Source: an uncultured Ruminococcus sp. (lineage in GTDB: Bacteria > Bacillota > Clostridia > Oscillospirales > Acutalibacteraceae). Taken from it: a stretch of DNA of 64,000 nt. Every line of letters begins with the position of its first letter. The first letter of the stretch is position 1. Under the pieces are notes generated by a model. The model was not told the DNA's origin. It did not search any database and saw only the letters and a list, made by a program, of their open reading frames with translations. The DNA lies in NCBI GenBank assembly GCA_900543095.1, contig UQQD01000009.1, positions 1 through 64,000 on the forward strand, given 5' to 3'. This document shows, in pieces, positions 44,785 to 54,485 of the stretch. The position numbers and the translations under genes are program-made.

Positions 44785-45648
44785 TTATTTATTAACGTCC
44801 CTGTGCTGAATAACACATTTGTATCCCTTTTGATAGAAATGCTCTTTAAGGCAGCGTGCAATCGTCACACTGCGGTGCTTGCCGCCCGTACAGCCGATAC
44901 CTACCACAAGCTCGCTTTTTCCTTCTTTAAGATAAAGCGGCACGGAAAAATCAAGCAAATCAAGCGTAAGGCGCAAAAATTTTTGCGTATCCTCGCTGTT
45001 AAGAACATAGTCACGCACAACCTTATCATTGCCCGTAAGCGGCTTTAGCTCGGGAATATAAAAAGGATTGGGCAGACATCTTACGTCAATTATCAGGTCG
45101 GCTTCAAGCGGTATTCCGTATTTAAAGCCGAACGACATAAACGTAAGCGTAAGGCTTTGTGAGGTGTCGTCCATAAACATCGACATAATGCGCTCTCTGA
45201 GCTGTTTGTTTGACATATAGCTTGTATCAACCTTATAGTCCGCCAATCGTCTTACAGGCATCAAAAGCGCTTTTTCATATTCAACCTCCTCCGCCACGGT
45301 TCCGTCCTTGAGCCGCTCCGAAAGCGGATGCTTGCGGCGTGTTTCCTTGTAGCGAATAATGAGAGTGTCGGTTTTTGCGTCAATGAACAGTATCTTAACA
45401 TCATTGTGAGAGGCTTTGAACTCCTCAATATCAGTGTTCATTTTGTCATAATTTTCATTGCCCCTGACGTCAACAACAACAGCAACGCGCTTCATCATAT
45501 CGTCGTCTGATTTTGAGCATAGCGTATAGAAGGTTGCAAGCAGTGAAGCAGGTATGTTATCAACGCAGTAGTAGCCTATGTCCTCAAGAATGTGAAGAGC
45601 AGAGGTTTTGCCTGCGCCGGACATTCCCGTTATTATTACAAATTCCAA
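44785..45648 (-). CDS. rapZ: RNase adapter protein RapZ (YvcJ)
   Basis: RapZ/YvcJ is a P-loop nucleotide-binding protein; in E. coli it directs small-RNA decay, in Bacillus it affects competence. The 287-residue protein has Walker A GMSGAGKT (8-15), VVDVRGNENY, and the conserved C-terminal GIGCTGGKHRSV motif. It lies 11 bp upstream of whiA and 9 bp after murB. Confidence 0.95.
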   Translation of the reverse strand: MEFVIITGMSGAGKTSALHILEDIGYYCVDNIPASLLATFYTLCSKSDDDMMKRVAVVVDVRGNENYDKMNTDIEEFKASHNDVKILFIDAKTDTLIIRYKETRRKHPLSERLKDGTVAEEVEYEKALLMPVRRLADYKVDTSYMSNKQLRERIMSMFMDDTSQSLTLTFMSFGFKYGIPLEADLIIDVRCLPNPFYIPELKPLTGNDKVVRDYVLNSEDTQKFLRLTLDLLDFSVPLYLKEGKSELVVGIGCTGGKHRSVTIARCLKEHFYQKGYKCVIQHRDVNK

Positions 45649-45657
45649 AAAATCACC

Positions 45658-46572
45658 TTAATTCTTTTGTAGAATTATCAATTCACATTCCAAATTATAA
45701 CCCGTCTTTTCGGACACCGTGGTTTGCACTTCTTTTATAAGAGTCTTTACATCATTTGCCGTAGCGTTTGATTTGTTGATAATAAAGCCTGCGTGCTTTT
45801 CCGAAACCTGAGCGCCACCGACGGTTTTGCCCTTCAGACCGCACTGCTCGATAAGCGCACCGGCGTAGTTGCCCTCGGGACGCTTGAACACACTGCCTGC
45901 GCTCGGATATTCAAGCGGCTGTTTTGTGTTGCGGCGGTTGAGATAATCGTCCATCTGCGCTCTGATTTCATCGGCGTTTCCCTTTTTGAGCTTTAATGTA
46001 ACGCCTGTTATAATAAATCCGTTTTTGCGGTAAACGCTTGTGCGATAGCCAAATCCGAGATCGTCTTTTTCTGTTCTGCCGAGCTTTCCGTCGGGAGAAA
46101 TATGCGACACGCTGTAAACAACGTCCTTCATTTCTCCGCCGTAGGCTCCTGCGTTCATAAACACTGCTCCGCCGACCGTTCCCGGAATTCCCCATGCAAA
46201 TTCAAGCCCGGAAAGCCCGCATCTGAGCGCAAATTTGCAAAGATACGCAAGAGAAGCTCCTGCGCCGCAGTAAACGGTTGTTTCGTCCACAAGCGTAATA
46301 TTACGAAAATCACCGTCAAGGCGAATGACGGCTTTATTAAGCCCCTCGTCGCTCACAAGCAGGTTGCTTCCGTTGCCGAGCAAAAGAAAATCAACGTCTG
46401 AATCCTTGCACTCCCTGAGTATTGTGCTGAGCTTTGAAAGCGTTTTAACCTTTATGTATGTGTCGGCGTTTCCGCCAATCTTGAATGTAGTGTGCTTTTT
46501 CATCGGTTCGTTTCTGCGTGCGTCACAACCGAGAATTTTTGCAAGATTGTAGATTGCTTCTGTGTTATTCAT
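45658..46572 (-). CDS. murB: UDP-N-acetylenolpyruvoylglucosamine reductase
   Basis: MurB completes UDP-MurNAc synthesis in the cytosol using FAD and NADPH. The 304-residue protein has the FAD-binding segment LLGNGSNLLVSDEG, GIPGTVGGAVFMNAGAYGG, YRTSVYRKNGFIIT and the C-terminal PSAGSVFKRPEGNYAGALIE with catalytic Ser and Glu. It is a type II MurB by length. It sits between hprK and rapZ. Confidence 0.96.
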   Translation of the reverse strand: MNNTEAIYNLAKILGCDARRNEPMKKHTTFKIGGNADTYIKVKTLSKLSTILRECKDSDVDFLLLGNGSNLLVSDEGLNKAVIRLDGDFRNITLVDETTVYCGAGASLAYLCKFALRCGLSGLEFAWGIPGTVGGAVFMNAGAYGGEMKDVVYSVSHISPDGKLGRTEKDDLGFGYRTSVYRKNGFIITGVTLKLKKGNADEIRAQMDDYLNRRNTKQPLEYPSAGSVFKRPEGNYAGALIEQCGLKGKTVGGAQVSEKHAGFIINKSNATANDVKTLIKEVQTTVSEKTGYNLECELIILQKN

Positions 46573-46608
46573 CTGTACCCCCGAATTGGTTATGGTTTGT
46601 TAAAGGAT

Positions 46609-47583
46609 TTACTGATTTCCCCATTTATCAACTATTACTTTTGGCGATTCTTCAATATCGTTTACGTCCATTCCAAGACTGACAAGCAGGTCCTGAGCGG
46701 CGTTATAGCCCATCTTCTTCTGTCTGTTGTTCATTGCGGCAACCTCGATTATTACCGCAAGGTTACGTCCGGGCTTTACGGGTATGGTTATAGTCGGAAC
46801 CTCAACGCCGAGTATTTCCATATATTCGTTTGCAAGTCCCATACGGTCATAAACCTTTGCGCTGTCCCACAGTTCAAGGTTGATAACAAGGTCTAATTTT
46901 TCGTTTGTCTTGATAGCGCCCATACCGAAAAGCTGGCGTGCATTGATTATTCCTATGCCTCTCAGCTCAATAAAATGACGTATATTTTGAGGTGACTGAC
47001 CGACAAGCGTGCTGGCGGAGGTTCGGAGTATCTCGACTGCGTCGTCGGCAACAAGACGGTGACCTCTCTTTATAAGCTCAATCGCAGTTTCGCTCTTTCC
47101 TACGCCGCTGTCACCGATCAGCAAACAGCCCTCGCCGTAAACCTCAACCAATACGCCGTGGCGTGTGATTCTCGGCGCAAGCACTCGGTTAAGGAACTGT
47201 ACAAGCCTGGCGGTAAGGTCGGAGGTGCTGTCGTTGGTGCTGAATATTGATACCTTGTGGAGCTTTGCGCTCTCCAATATTGCGTTTGACGGCTCGATGT
47301 CACGGCATATTATTACGGCAGGCGGACCGAAGCTGAAAATCGAATCTATTACCATTCTCTGCGCTTCCGAACCAAAACGTCCCAGATAAGCAAATTCCGT
47401 ATTTCCGAGCACCTGAATACGCTTATTGTCAAAAAATTCAAAATAACCCGTAAGTTCAAGTCCCGGACGGTTTATTTCAACCGTTGATATTTTTATGTCA
47501 TTATAATTTTCGGCAAGATAAACCTTTGTAAGATTTAATTTTTCAACAATCTGAGACAAGGGAACAGAAAATTCAGTTGACAT
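46609..47583 (-). CDS. hprK: HPr kinase/phosphorylase
   Basis: HprK phosphorylates HPr at Ser46 and so controls carbon catabolite repression in Bacillota. The 324-residue protein has an N-terminal MurF-like domain and the kinase domain with Walker A GDSGVGKS (157-164) and the ELRGIGIINARQLFGMGAI signature. It is the first gene of the long minus-strand block, with its own likely promoter. Confidence 0.96.
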   Translation of the reverse strand: MSTEFSVPLSQIVEKLNLTKVYLAENYNDIKISTVEINRPGLELTGYFEFFDNKRIQVLGNTEFAYLGRFGSEAQRMVIDSIFSFGPPAVIICRDIEPSNAILESAKLHKVSIFSTNDSTSDLTARLVQFLNRVLAPRITRHGVLVEVYGEGCLLIGDSGVGKSETAIELIKRGHRLVADDAVEILRTSASTLVGQSPQNIRHFIELRGIGIINARQLFGMGAIKTNEKLDLVINLELWDSAKVYDRMGLANEYMEILGVEVPTITIPVKPGRNLAVIIEVAAMNNRQKKMGYNAAQDLLVSLGMDVNDIEESPKVIVDKWGNQ

Positions 47584-47636
47584 ATATCCACCGCCTTTGA
47601 TGTTTTTGAGTATACAAAACCTATTTTACATAAAAT

Positions 47637-47642
47637 ATTATA
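47637..47642 (-). promoter_or_regulatory. probable -10 element of hprK
   Basis: Minus-strand TATAAT at 47637-47642 with TG directly upstream; the -35 (TTTATC, 17 bp away) is weak. It lies 53 bp before the hprK start. Confidence 0.45.
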
Positions 47643-47703
47643 CACCAAAACGGCATTAAGATAAAGTCTTTTTGTGAATTATTTTTCACTTTTTGCACTG
47701 TTT

Positions 47704-48285
47704 TCAAATAATGATATTAATTGTATCAATTTTTAATTCTGTATCAGAACTAATATATGATACGGCAAAGCCGTCCTTATCATTAACAATGCTGTTAAAT
47801 ACCGACACGCAGTTTGTGCTGATACGGTCGGTATCCTCTTTTATCAGTCTAAGCTCGTTTTCGATAATTTCGGGAACACGCTTATCCTCTTTCATTGCTT
47901 TGATTGTACCCGAATCGCAAAGTGTGACGTTCATTATCGGTGAAAAAGCCGCCTGAGTTGAAATATATTCTATGTCACGGCGCATCGTCTGTTTATATAT
48001 ATTTGAATTTATCATCAGCATTTTAATTTTAGGGAGCGATATATTCGGAATATACTTTTGTCGGGCAAGCTCGCACGCCTGCTCAAAGCTGTCGGCGGGA
48101 ATGTCTATTGCCCACGGGGCTTCATCACTTGACAAAAGGTAAAAGGAGTATATCGTCTGACCGTTTATGCTGTCAACCGTAACGTCCTCGGCAAGCGCCG
48201 CAGTATCAATACGCCGTGACTCGGAACAGCCCGAAAGCATAAAAAGAGCAAGGCAAAAAACCACCGCCATTAATTTTTTAAGCAT
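47704..48285 (-). CDS. short GerC-like spore germination lipoprotein
   Basis: The 193-residue protein has a lipoprotein signal peptide (KLMAVVFCLALFMLSGCSES, with lipidated Cys after LSG). The rest resembles the first domain of Ger(x)C proteins, including INGQTIYSFYLLSSDE, LPKIKMLMINSNIYKQTMRR and a polar ending. Normal GerC subunits are about 350-400 residues, so the C-terminal half is absent. It is the third gene of a gerA-gerB-gerC operon, overlapping gerB by 8 bp. It would sit on the outer face of the spore inner membrane. Confidence 0.75.
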   Translation of the reverse strand: MLKKLMAVVFCLALFMLSGCSESRRIDTAALAEDVTVDSINGQTIYSFYLLSSDEAPWAIDIPADSFEQACELARQKYIPNISLPKIKMLMINSNIYKQTMRRDIEYISTQAAFSPIMNVTLCDSGTIKAMKEDKRVPEIIENELRLIKEDTDRISTNCVSVFNSIVNDKDGFAVSYISSDTELKIDTINIII

Positions 48286-49336
48286 TTTTGCGCCTCCTTA
48301 TAACCAAAAGATAAATTAACGGAATTAAAAACGCCGTTATAACGGTAAAAATTACAAATATCATAGGGTCGGTTAACACTTCTTTTACGGGATTAATACA
48401 AACCGCACAAATGTGCAGTGCAAAAATCACGCCCGCAAAAATCGCAGTGTTCATAAGAGGCTTTTTGTCGTCAATTCCTCTGTTGATACAACAGAGCATC
48501 AGCGAAACCGCCAGAAAAACACAAAGCGTTGTCAACGCAAAATAAAAGCTCTCAATGCCTCCGAGCTCGCTTATCTGAGAAACCTTTGCCATAATATAAG
48601 TCTGATAGCTTTGATTGTCGGCATAATCGCCAAGCGCAAAATATATAAAAAACATAAATGCCGCAAATTCAAGTGCAAGTATCATCAGAGTGATCATAGG
48701 CTGGCGCAGTCTGAAATTCTGAGTGTAGCCCGAAAGGCAGGCAAATATAACGGCTATAAATGACGGAGTGGCAAAAAACAGGACGTTTGACCAAAAGTTG
48801 TCCGCACCGCCATGGAAAGAAAAATCATAGTGAAAGAAATCAAGCGAATTAATTGACCCCGAAAACAAGAGAATATAACTCAGCAGTCCGAATATGAACA
48901 CAAATATTCCGAATCTTGTGACCACATTTGAACCTTGGCACGCCGCATAAAAGCACACTGCAAGCATTATGAAGGCTATTATTGCCTCGGCGGCTTCCGA
49001 AGAATATTTTTCACGGAACATTTCTGTGTATCTAAGCAAAAAATACTCTGCCGAATATACAAAATAAGCCGCATAAACTGCAAATAAAACATAGAACAGC
49101 TTTGGCGAGTAAGATTTTATTGACGACACTGCGTCATAATTATATTTCGTTTTAAGAATTATTGACGGTAAGAAAATCAATGCACACAACGCAATCCCTA
49201 CAACAAGACAAATAATGTCAAACGAAAATGAGGTGTTCTTTGAAAGATTATAATTCTGCAAAAGAATTACAGATGACGCACAAAAGAAAAGTGAGAGCAA
49301 AAGTCGCTTTGATACGAATTTTTGATTGATTTGCAT
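48278..49336 (-). CDS. spore germination protein GerB (GerAB-type transporter subunit)
   Basis: The 352-residue protein has about ten membrane helices, as in GerAB subunits of the APC superfamily, which bind the germinant (often an amino acid) in the spore inner membrane. The segments LLRYTEMFREKYSSEAAEAI and IFLPSIILKTKYNYDAVSSI match the family. It overlaps gerC by 8 bp and touches the gerA stop by 1 bp. The germinant is not predictable from sequence alone. Confidence 0.85.
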   Translation of the reverse strand: MQINQKFVSKRLLLSLFFCASSVILLQNYNLSKNTSFSFDIICLVVGIALCALIFLPSIILKTKYNYDAVSSIKSYSPKLFYVLFAVYAAYFVYSAEYFLLRYTEMFREKYSSEAAEAIIAFIMLAVCFYAACQGSNVVTRFGIFVFIFGLLSYILLFSGSINSLDFFHYDFSFHGGADNFWSNVLFFATPSFIAVIFACLSGYTQNFRLRQPMITLMILALEFAAFMFFIYFALGDYADNQSYQTYIMAKVSQISELGGIESFYFALTTLCVFLAVSLMLCCINRGIDDKKPLMNTAIFAGVIFALHICAVCINPVKEVLTDPMIFVIFTVITAFLIPLIYLLVIRRRKNA

Positions 49337-50790
49337 CAGTCATCCTCCGTTTCGGGAAAATTTTGCACCTTTATTGTACGTTTTGAAAGATATTTCCACG
49401 GTGCTCTTATGAACACGTCGCGCATACTGCGTATTGAAAAAGGCGCAAGCGAAGAAAGATACGGAATCCCTAACGAGGTCTTGTCACACATATTGATAAG
49501 CACAACTGCCGTAGCAAGTAAAATTCCCCACAATCCGAGCAAGCCGCCTGCAATTATATAAATGAACCTGAGAAGCATTATCGACGGATAAAGCGGTGAG
49601 TTTACATAACCGCATATTGCGGCGGTCGCAACTACCATAAGCGTAGATGAGCTGATTATACCTGCGCTTACGGCGCTTTCACCTATGACGAGCGCACCGA
49701 CGATACTGACTGCGTGACCCAACGACTTTGGTATCCGCAGTCCCGCTTCCTTCATAATCTCATAGACAAACGTTATCAGTATCACTTCAAGCATTACGGG
49801 CAGGGGCGTTTGGGCAAGAGATTCCGAGGTCTTTATCAAAATCCACGTCGGGAAATATTCGGGGTGGAACTGAGCAAGCGCAGTATAAATTCCCGGCAAA
49901 AATACAGCCGTAAAAAATGAAACATATTTGAGTATTCGGATAAATGTCGCATAATACGGGCGGTTTGAATAATCGTCAACGCCCTGGAACTCCTCGACAA
50001 ACAGGTGCGGAACAACTATTACGGCAGGTGTGCCGTCAATCAGTATCGCTATTCTTCCCTCGGTCAGCTTTCCGCAGACGGTATCGGGACGCTCTGAAAT
50101 TCCTACGCCCGAAAACATAGATCTTGAATCCTTGTCCTCAAGGTATTCGGTAAGGTAGCCCGACGCAAAAACCGTTTCAAGGTCGCAATCCTCAAGGCGA
50201 CGGCGCACCTTTTTGAGCAGTAGGGGCGACACGCTCTTTTGAAGATAGCATATCATCATATGCGTGCGTGAGGTTTTTCCGAGCGTTATTGTTTCAAACA
50301 CAAGGTCGGGGCTTTTTATGCGGCGGCGTATCATCGACATATTTACTCGCAAGGGCTCTGTAAAGCCCTCACGGGAACCTCTCTGTACAACCTCGCTTTC
50401 AGGCTCGGACACGCTTCTGTATGAATATCCCTGCGCTCCGACGGCAAGCATTTTGGTTGTTCCGTCAACTACTATTACCGCAAAGCCCGATGTTGCAAAG
50501 GAAATAAGCTCGTCAAGCGTATTGATTTCAATTATCTCGGCTGACGCAAGCACCGACAAAACAATTTCATCAATTACGTCCGAGCCTTGTTTTTTGCCGA
50601 AATCGTATGTCGTCAGCGGCGTGAGTATAGACGAAGCCGTAACTTCTTTGTTGCACATACCCTCAATCGTCACCAGCACTGCCGACACGGAATTTTCGGA
50701 GATAAGCGTCATTTCACGTATTGTCAGGTCGGCGGATTCCTTAAAAAGCTTTTTCAGCATTGATTTATTTTCTTTGATAGAATTATACAT
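49336..50790 (-). CDS. spore germination protein GerA (GerAA-type)
   Basis: The 484-residue protein has an N-terminal cytosolic part, then the family core: EPLRVNMSMIRRRIKSPDL, the GRIAILIDGTPAVIVVPHLF segment and EEFQGVDDYSNRPYYATFIR, followed by about five membrane segments (LPVMLEVILITFVYEIMKEAG among them). GerAA subunits oligomerise into the ion channel of the germinant receptor. It heads the gerA-gerB-gerC operon and is divergent from a YetF gene, 89 bp away. Confidence 0.92.
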   Translation of the reverse strand: MYNSIKENKSMLKKLFKESADLTIREMTLISENSVSAVLVTIEGMCNKEVTASSILTPLTTYDFGKKQGSDVIDEIVLSVLASAEIIEINTLDELISFATSGFAVIVVDGTTKMLAVGAQGYSYRSVSEPESEVVQRGSREGFTEPLRVNMSMIRRRIKSPDLVFETITLGKTSRTHMMICYLQKSVSPLLLKKVRRRLEDCDLETVFASGYLTEYLEDKDSRSMFSGVGISERPDTVCGKLTEGRIAILIDGTPAVIVVPHLFVEEFQGVDDYSNRPYYATFIRILKYVSFFTAVFLPGIYTALAQFHPEYFPTWILIKTSESLAQTPLPVMLEVILITFVYEIMKEAGLRIPKSLGHAVSIVGALVIGESAVSAGIISSSTLMVVATAAICGYVNSPLYPSIMLLRFIYIIAGGLLGLWGILLATAVVLINMCDKTSLGIPYLSSLAPFSIRSMRDVFIRAPWKYLSKRTIKVQNFPETEDD

Positions 50791-50879
50791 TGTATCACCA
50801 AAGTAAGTATTTGCATACGGTGTTAAATTATGTAAAGAATATTATAAAGAAAATAGCAAATATTAAAATCGGTGATAAT

Positions 50880-51578
50880 ATGTTGATTTCTATAATCAGA
50901 ACAGTAGTTTTATATGCGTTCGTAATTTTTGCGATACGAATTATGGGAAAACGTCAGATAAGCGATATGCAGCCCAGCGAGCTTGTGGCTACGCTGATAA
51001 TTTCCAACATAGCCTCTCTGCCGATGCAGAACACCTCTCAGCCGTTTTTCAGCGGCGTTGTACCCGTAATTATACTTGTTGCGCTTGAAATTCTGACAAG
51101 TGCCGTTATGTTAAAGAACAGCAAATTCAGACGGCTTGTATGCGGTAATCCCATTGTCGTGATTCGTGACGGAGAAATTCTGCAAAGCCAGATGAGAAGG
51201 CTGAGACTCAGCAACGAGGACCTTTTTACTCAGCTTAGGCAGCAGGACGTTTTTTCCATAGAAAGCGTTCAATACTGCATAATGGAAACCAACGGCTCAA
51301 TAAGCGTGCTTAAAAAGCCCGAAAAACGTCAGCCGACCGCCGAGGATATGAAGATAAAGATTAAGGACAATAAAATCGAAGCGGTAGTTATAAACGACGG
51401 TGAAATCCTTGACAACTCACTTGAGCTCTGCCAAAAAACTCAGGACGACGTATATAAGATTTTGAGAAAAGAAAAAGCAAAGGTCAGCGATGTATTTATT
51501 ATGTCGCTGGACGCACTCGGAAACTATAATATTGTTTGGAAAGACAAATCGGACAAAAAATCCCGACAGGAGAATTGA
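50880..51578 (+). CDS. DUF421 (YetF-family) membrane protein
   Basis: From ATG 50880 (GGTGATA just upstream) the product is 232 residues. It has three N-terminal membrane helices (MLISIIRTVVLYAFVIFAIR), the conserved MGKRQISDMQPSELVATLII, and a cytosolic DUF421 domain with PIVVIRDGEILQSQMRRLRL. YetF proteins associate with spore membranes and related functions in Bacillus; the mechanism is unknown. The following DUF4363 gene, 1 bp downstream, is its usual partner in Clostridia. Confidence 0.88.
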   Translation: MLISIIRTVVLYAFVIFAIRIMGKRQISDMQPSELVATLIISNIASLPMQNTSQPFFSGVVPVIILVALEILTSAVMLKNSKFRRLVCGNPIVVIRDGEILQSQMRRLRLSNEDLFTQLRQQDVFSIESVQYCIMETNGSISVLKKPEKRQPTAEDMKIKIKDNKIEAVVINDGEILDNSLELCQKTQDDVYKILRKEKAKVSDVFIMSLDALGNYNIVWKDKSDKKSRQEN

Positions 51579-51579
51579 T

Positions 51580-51960
51580 ATGAAGAGAATCTACTTTTCG
51601 GCGGCATTTCTTGCGGTCACATTAATCGGAGCATTCTTTCAGCTTTGGTATGTAGGAAGCAAGGCTGATAAATTTTCGGAACAAATGGACGTAATAGATG
51701 AATATATGTTAAAGGACGACTTTGAGAACGCCGTTGAATTAAGCAGAAAAATTGAAGAAGAATGGGACGAAACCGCAAGCAACATTGATATTTTTTTGAT
51801 ACACGATTATGTTGACAGTATCAGCGTGGATATGTCGCATATGAGGGCAAGTATTGAAAACGGCGATCCTCAGATGTATTTTTATGAAAGCGCAGGTATA
51901 AAAAAAGGGCTCACTTCCCTTAAAGAAAGTGAGTACCCTTATTTTGAAAATCTGATTTAA
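51580..51960 (+). CDS. DUF4363 membrane-anchored protein
   Basis: ATG 51580 has AGGAGA upstream and yields 126 residues: one N-terminal membrane anchor (FSAAFLAVTLIGAFFQLWYV) and a helical extracytoplasmic domain. Members of DUF4363 occur downstream of DUF421 genes, probably forming a complex. No enzymatic motif is visible. The end of the gene contains an imperfect hairpin. Confidence 0.82.
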   Translation: MKRIYFSAAFLAVTLIGAFFQLWYVGSKADKFSEQMDVIDEYMLKDDFENAVELSRKIEEEWDETASNIDIFLIHDYVDSISVDMSHMRASIENGDPQMYFYESAGIKKGLTSLKESEYPYFENLI

Positions 51961-51982
51961 TTAAACTTAAATCGGAGCGGCG

Positions 51983-52007
51983 TTCTGCTTTTTATCAGAA
52001 AGCAGAA
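51983..52007. terminator. weak bidirectional hairpin between converging genes
   Basis: TTCTGCTTT (51983-51991) and AAAGCAGAA (51999-52007) form a 9-bp stem between DUF4363 and secF. No T tract, so termination is weakly supported. Confidence 0.35.
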
Positions 52008-52023
52008 GCTTGCACTCGGATTA

Positions 52024-53046
52024 TTATTTTTTTGCAGATTTTGCGGCTGCTCTTTTGGCTGACTTGCGATTCTGCCACATTACCCAAAGAGGACCTGCGA
52101 TACAGATTGACGAGTAACAGCCCGAAAGCAGACCGATCATCATCGGAAGTGCAAAGCCCTTAACCGATGAGATGTTATAAACAACAGCAACAACGTAAAC
52201 TACAATAATTGCGGAAATTGTTGTTACAGATGTCATAATAGTACGTTTGAGTGACTTTGTACAGCTAAGGTTAAATGTCTGAGCTGTTGTTGCACGTCTG
52301 CCGAGCAGCTTTCTCTCCTCACGCACACGGTCATAAATAACGATCGTATCGTTAAGCGAGTAACCCAAAATCATAAGCACAACCGCAATGAAGTTTGAGT
52401 CGATAGGCATACGGAAGATAACGTAAAGGAAGTAAATCATCGCAACATCGTGGAACAGTGCAACAAGTGCCATAACACCTGCCGACAAACCGCCGATTTT
52501 TTTGAATCGGATAGTAACATACAGCACCATAAGCACGCTGGCAATGGCAACCGCCGTAATACACTTGAGCAGGAATTTAAGTCCCATTGACGCATCAACA
52601 GAGTTGGATTCAAGAATTGTGAAGTTGTTATCGGGATATTCTTCCTGAAGATCCTTTTCAAGACTCTGCTGAATATCGGTAGAGATAGCGTCGTTGCCGG
52701 AGAACTGAACGGATACGTTGTTTCCGGTTGAGCCCATAAGGTCGGCAGAGAATGTTGTTGTGATTCGGTCGGTGGTCTTTTCCTGAATGAAATCATAAAG
52801 CTCGTTCTGGTCAAGTTCACCCGTGTAACTGAATTTAAGCGTTGCACCGCCGGTAAACTGAATATCAAGGGTAGTGCCGAAAATACAGTTGCAGATAATA
52901 CCTAAAAGGATAATCGCTATTGAAATGCCGAAGAAAATCTTTTTGCAGCCGACAAAATCAATTATCTTTCTGCCGTTGTTGTATCTTTCGCTGATTTCTT
53001 CGTTTGTGAGTTGTTCTTTAGCTTTAGTCTGAACATTATTTGCCAT
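52024..53046 (-). CDS. secF: protein translocase subunit SecF
   Basis: SecF works with SecD to pull preproteins through SecYEG using ion motive force. ATG 53046 has GGAGGTG 6 nt upstream and gives 340 residues; the frame stays open to 53100 inside secD. Six membrane helices with FGTTLDIQFTGGATLKF at the first periplasmic domain and ILGYSLNDTIVIYDRVREER in the core are typical. It overlaps secD by 11 bp. Confidence 0.95.
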   Translation of the reverse strand: MANNVQTKAKEQLTNEEISERYNNGRKIIDFVGCKKIFFGISIAIILLGIICNCIFGTTLDIQFTGGATLKFSYTGELDQNELYDFIQEKTTDRITTTFSADLMGSTGNNVSVQFSGNDAISTDIQQSLEKDLQEEYPDNNFTILESNSVDASMGLKFLLKCITAVAIASVLMVLYVTIRFKKIGGLSAGVMALVALFHDVAMIYFLYVIFRMPIDSNFIAVVLMILGYSLNDTIVIYDRVREERKLLGRRATTAQTFNLSCTKSLKRTIMTSVTTISAIIVVYVVAVVYNISSVKGFALPMMIGLLSGCYSSICIAGPLWVMWQNRKSAKRAAAKSAKK

Positions 53047-54445
53047 TCTTTGCACCTCCAAACAACCATTTATGACGCAGGAACTTGTAGCCCGCAGCAC
53101 TTCTGAGCATCAGACGCGTAAGGAAGATACCCATAATGAAGTTTGAAATTACACCTACAAGAAGCGTGTAACCGAATGCGTAAATAGTACCTGTTGTTGA
53201 CTCGCCGAATATAACGGAAAGAATATTTGCAGGTCCGAATACGAGCATAAGGATTATTGATACAATTACAACGGTCATATTACCGTCGATAATAGCCGAA
53301 AGTGAGTTCTTGGTACCCTTTTCAAGCGCACTGTCAAGAGTTCTTCCCGTCCGCAGCTCTTCTTTGATACGCTCGGCTGTGATTACGTTACAGTCAACGC
53401 CCATACCGATTGAAAGGATCATACCCGCAATACCCGGAAGCGTCATTGTGAACGACGGGATTGTTGTAAAGAAGCCCGAAACGGCGGCGATTGTAAGTCC
53501 CATCTGACCGCAAAGCGATATTACTGCGATAAGTCCCGGCAAGCGATAGAAGAATATCATAATAAGACTTACTACTATAATAGCTATAATGCCGGCAACA
53601 GCCATAGCCGTCAGCGAATTTTCGCCGAGCGTCGGGCTGACTTGTCCGTAGTTTGCGGTTTCAAGCTGGAACGGCAGCGCACCTGCGTTAATCTTATTTG
53701 CAAGAGCCGTAGCTTCGTCCGCTGTAAAATCACCCGAAATCTGAGCCTTGCCGTCGGTAATCGTTGCCTGAACGGTTGGAGCGGATAACATAATATCATC
53801 CATCCAGATAGATACTGTCTGGTTAAGATAAGTAGATGTGATGTCCGCAAAGGTTTTTGCACCGTCATCTGTAAGCTCAAGGCTTACTACATACTGAGCT
53901 TCACCGTTGTTATCCTGATAAACCTGCGCTTCGGCTGATTTTACCGATGAGCCGTCCATAAGAACAGTTTGTGTGTCGCCCTTAGGCGTTTTGTAAACAT
54001 ATTCGCCGTTTGAGTCGATGTCAGTTGTTTCGTACTCTTTTCCCGGTCTGAATGTTAGCTGAGCCGTTGAAGAAATTTCGTTGATAGCGTCAACTGCGTT
54101 ATGCTCTTCATCGTCTGATTTCCACGGAAAACGTACAATGATTCTGTCGCTGCCCTTATCGGCATACAGCTCATAATCTGTAATACCCTGAGAAACCATA
54201 CGAAGCTCAATGATTGATTTTGCAGAATCTAACTGCTCATCAGTTGCGTCATAACCGTCGGCAGGCTTAAATGTCGCCTCAACGCCGCCCCTGATGTCGA
54301 TTCCCCATCGTATGTCGTTGATACCCTTGAATACCGTAACTTTGTTATCACCGTTATAATAGGCTATTCCAAAAACAGCAGTAAACGTAAAGGCAAGTAT
54401 CAGCAAAGCAACAATGAAGAACACTGGCTTTGGAACTCTTTTCAT
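53036..54445 (-). CDS. secD: protein translocase subunit SecD
   Basis: The 469-residue partner of SecF has the DIRGGVEATFKP start of the P1 head, a long extracytoplasmic domain, and six membrane helices with GMGVDCNVITAERIKEELR, the RND-type core. Ion-relay residues in this motif are intact. It is the first gene of a secD-secF operon and lies downstream of the terminator of the aminotransferase gene. Confidence 0.95.
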   Translation of the reverse strand: MKRVPKPVFFIVALLILAFTFTAVFGIAYYNGDNKVTVFKGINDIRWGIDIRGGVEATFKPADGYDATDEQLDSAKSIIELRMVSQGITDYELYADKGSDRIIVRFPWKSDDEEHNAVDAINEISSTAQLTFRPGKEYETTDIDSNGEYVYKTPKGDTQTVLMDGSSVKSAEAQVYQDNNGEAQYVVSLELTDDGAKTFADITSTYLNQTVSIWMDDIMLSAPTVQATITDGKAQISGDFTADEATALANKINAGALPFQLETANYGQVSPTLGENSLTAMAVAGIIAIIVVSLIMIFFYRLPGLIAVISLCGQMGLTIAAVSGFFTTIPSFTMTLPGIAGMILSIGMGVDCNVITAERIKEELRTGRTLDSALEKGTKNSLSAIIDGNMTVVIVSIILMLVFGPANILSVIFGESTTGTIYAFGYTLLVGVISNFIMGIFLTRLMLRSAAGYKFLRHKWLFGGAKNGK

Positions 54446-54485
54446 CCCTTTGAAACCTCCGTATCATAATTGTCTGTTTCTAAGC

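Noticed and set aside
51905..51938. Imperfect hairpin at the end of the DUF4363 gene
   Set aside because: It lies inside the coding sequence and no T tract follows; termination is not supported.
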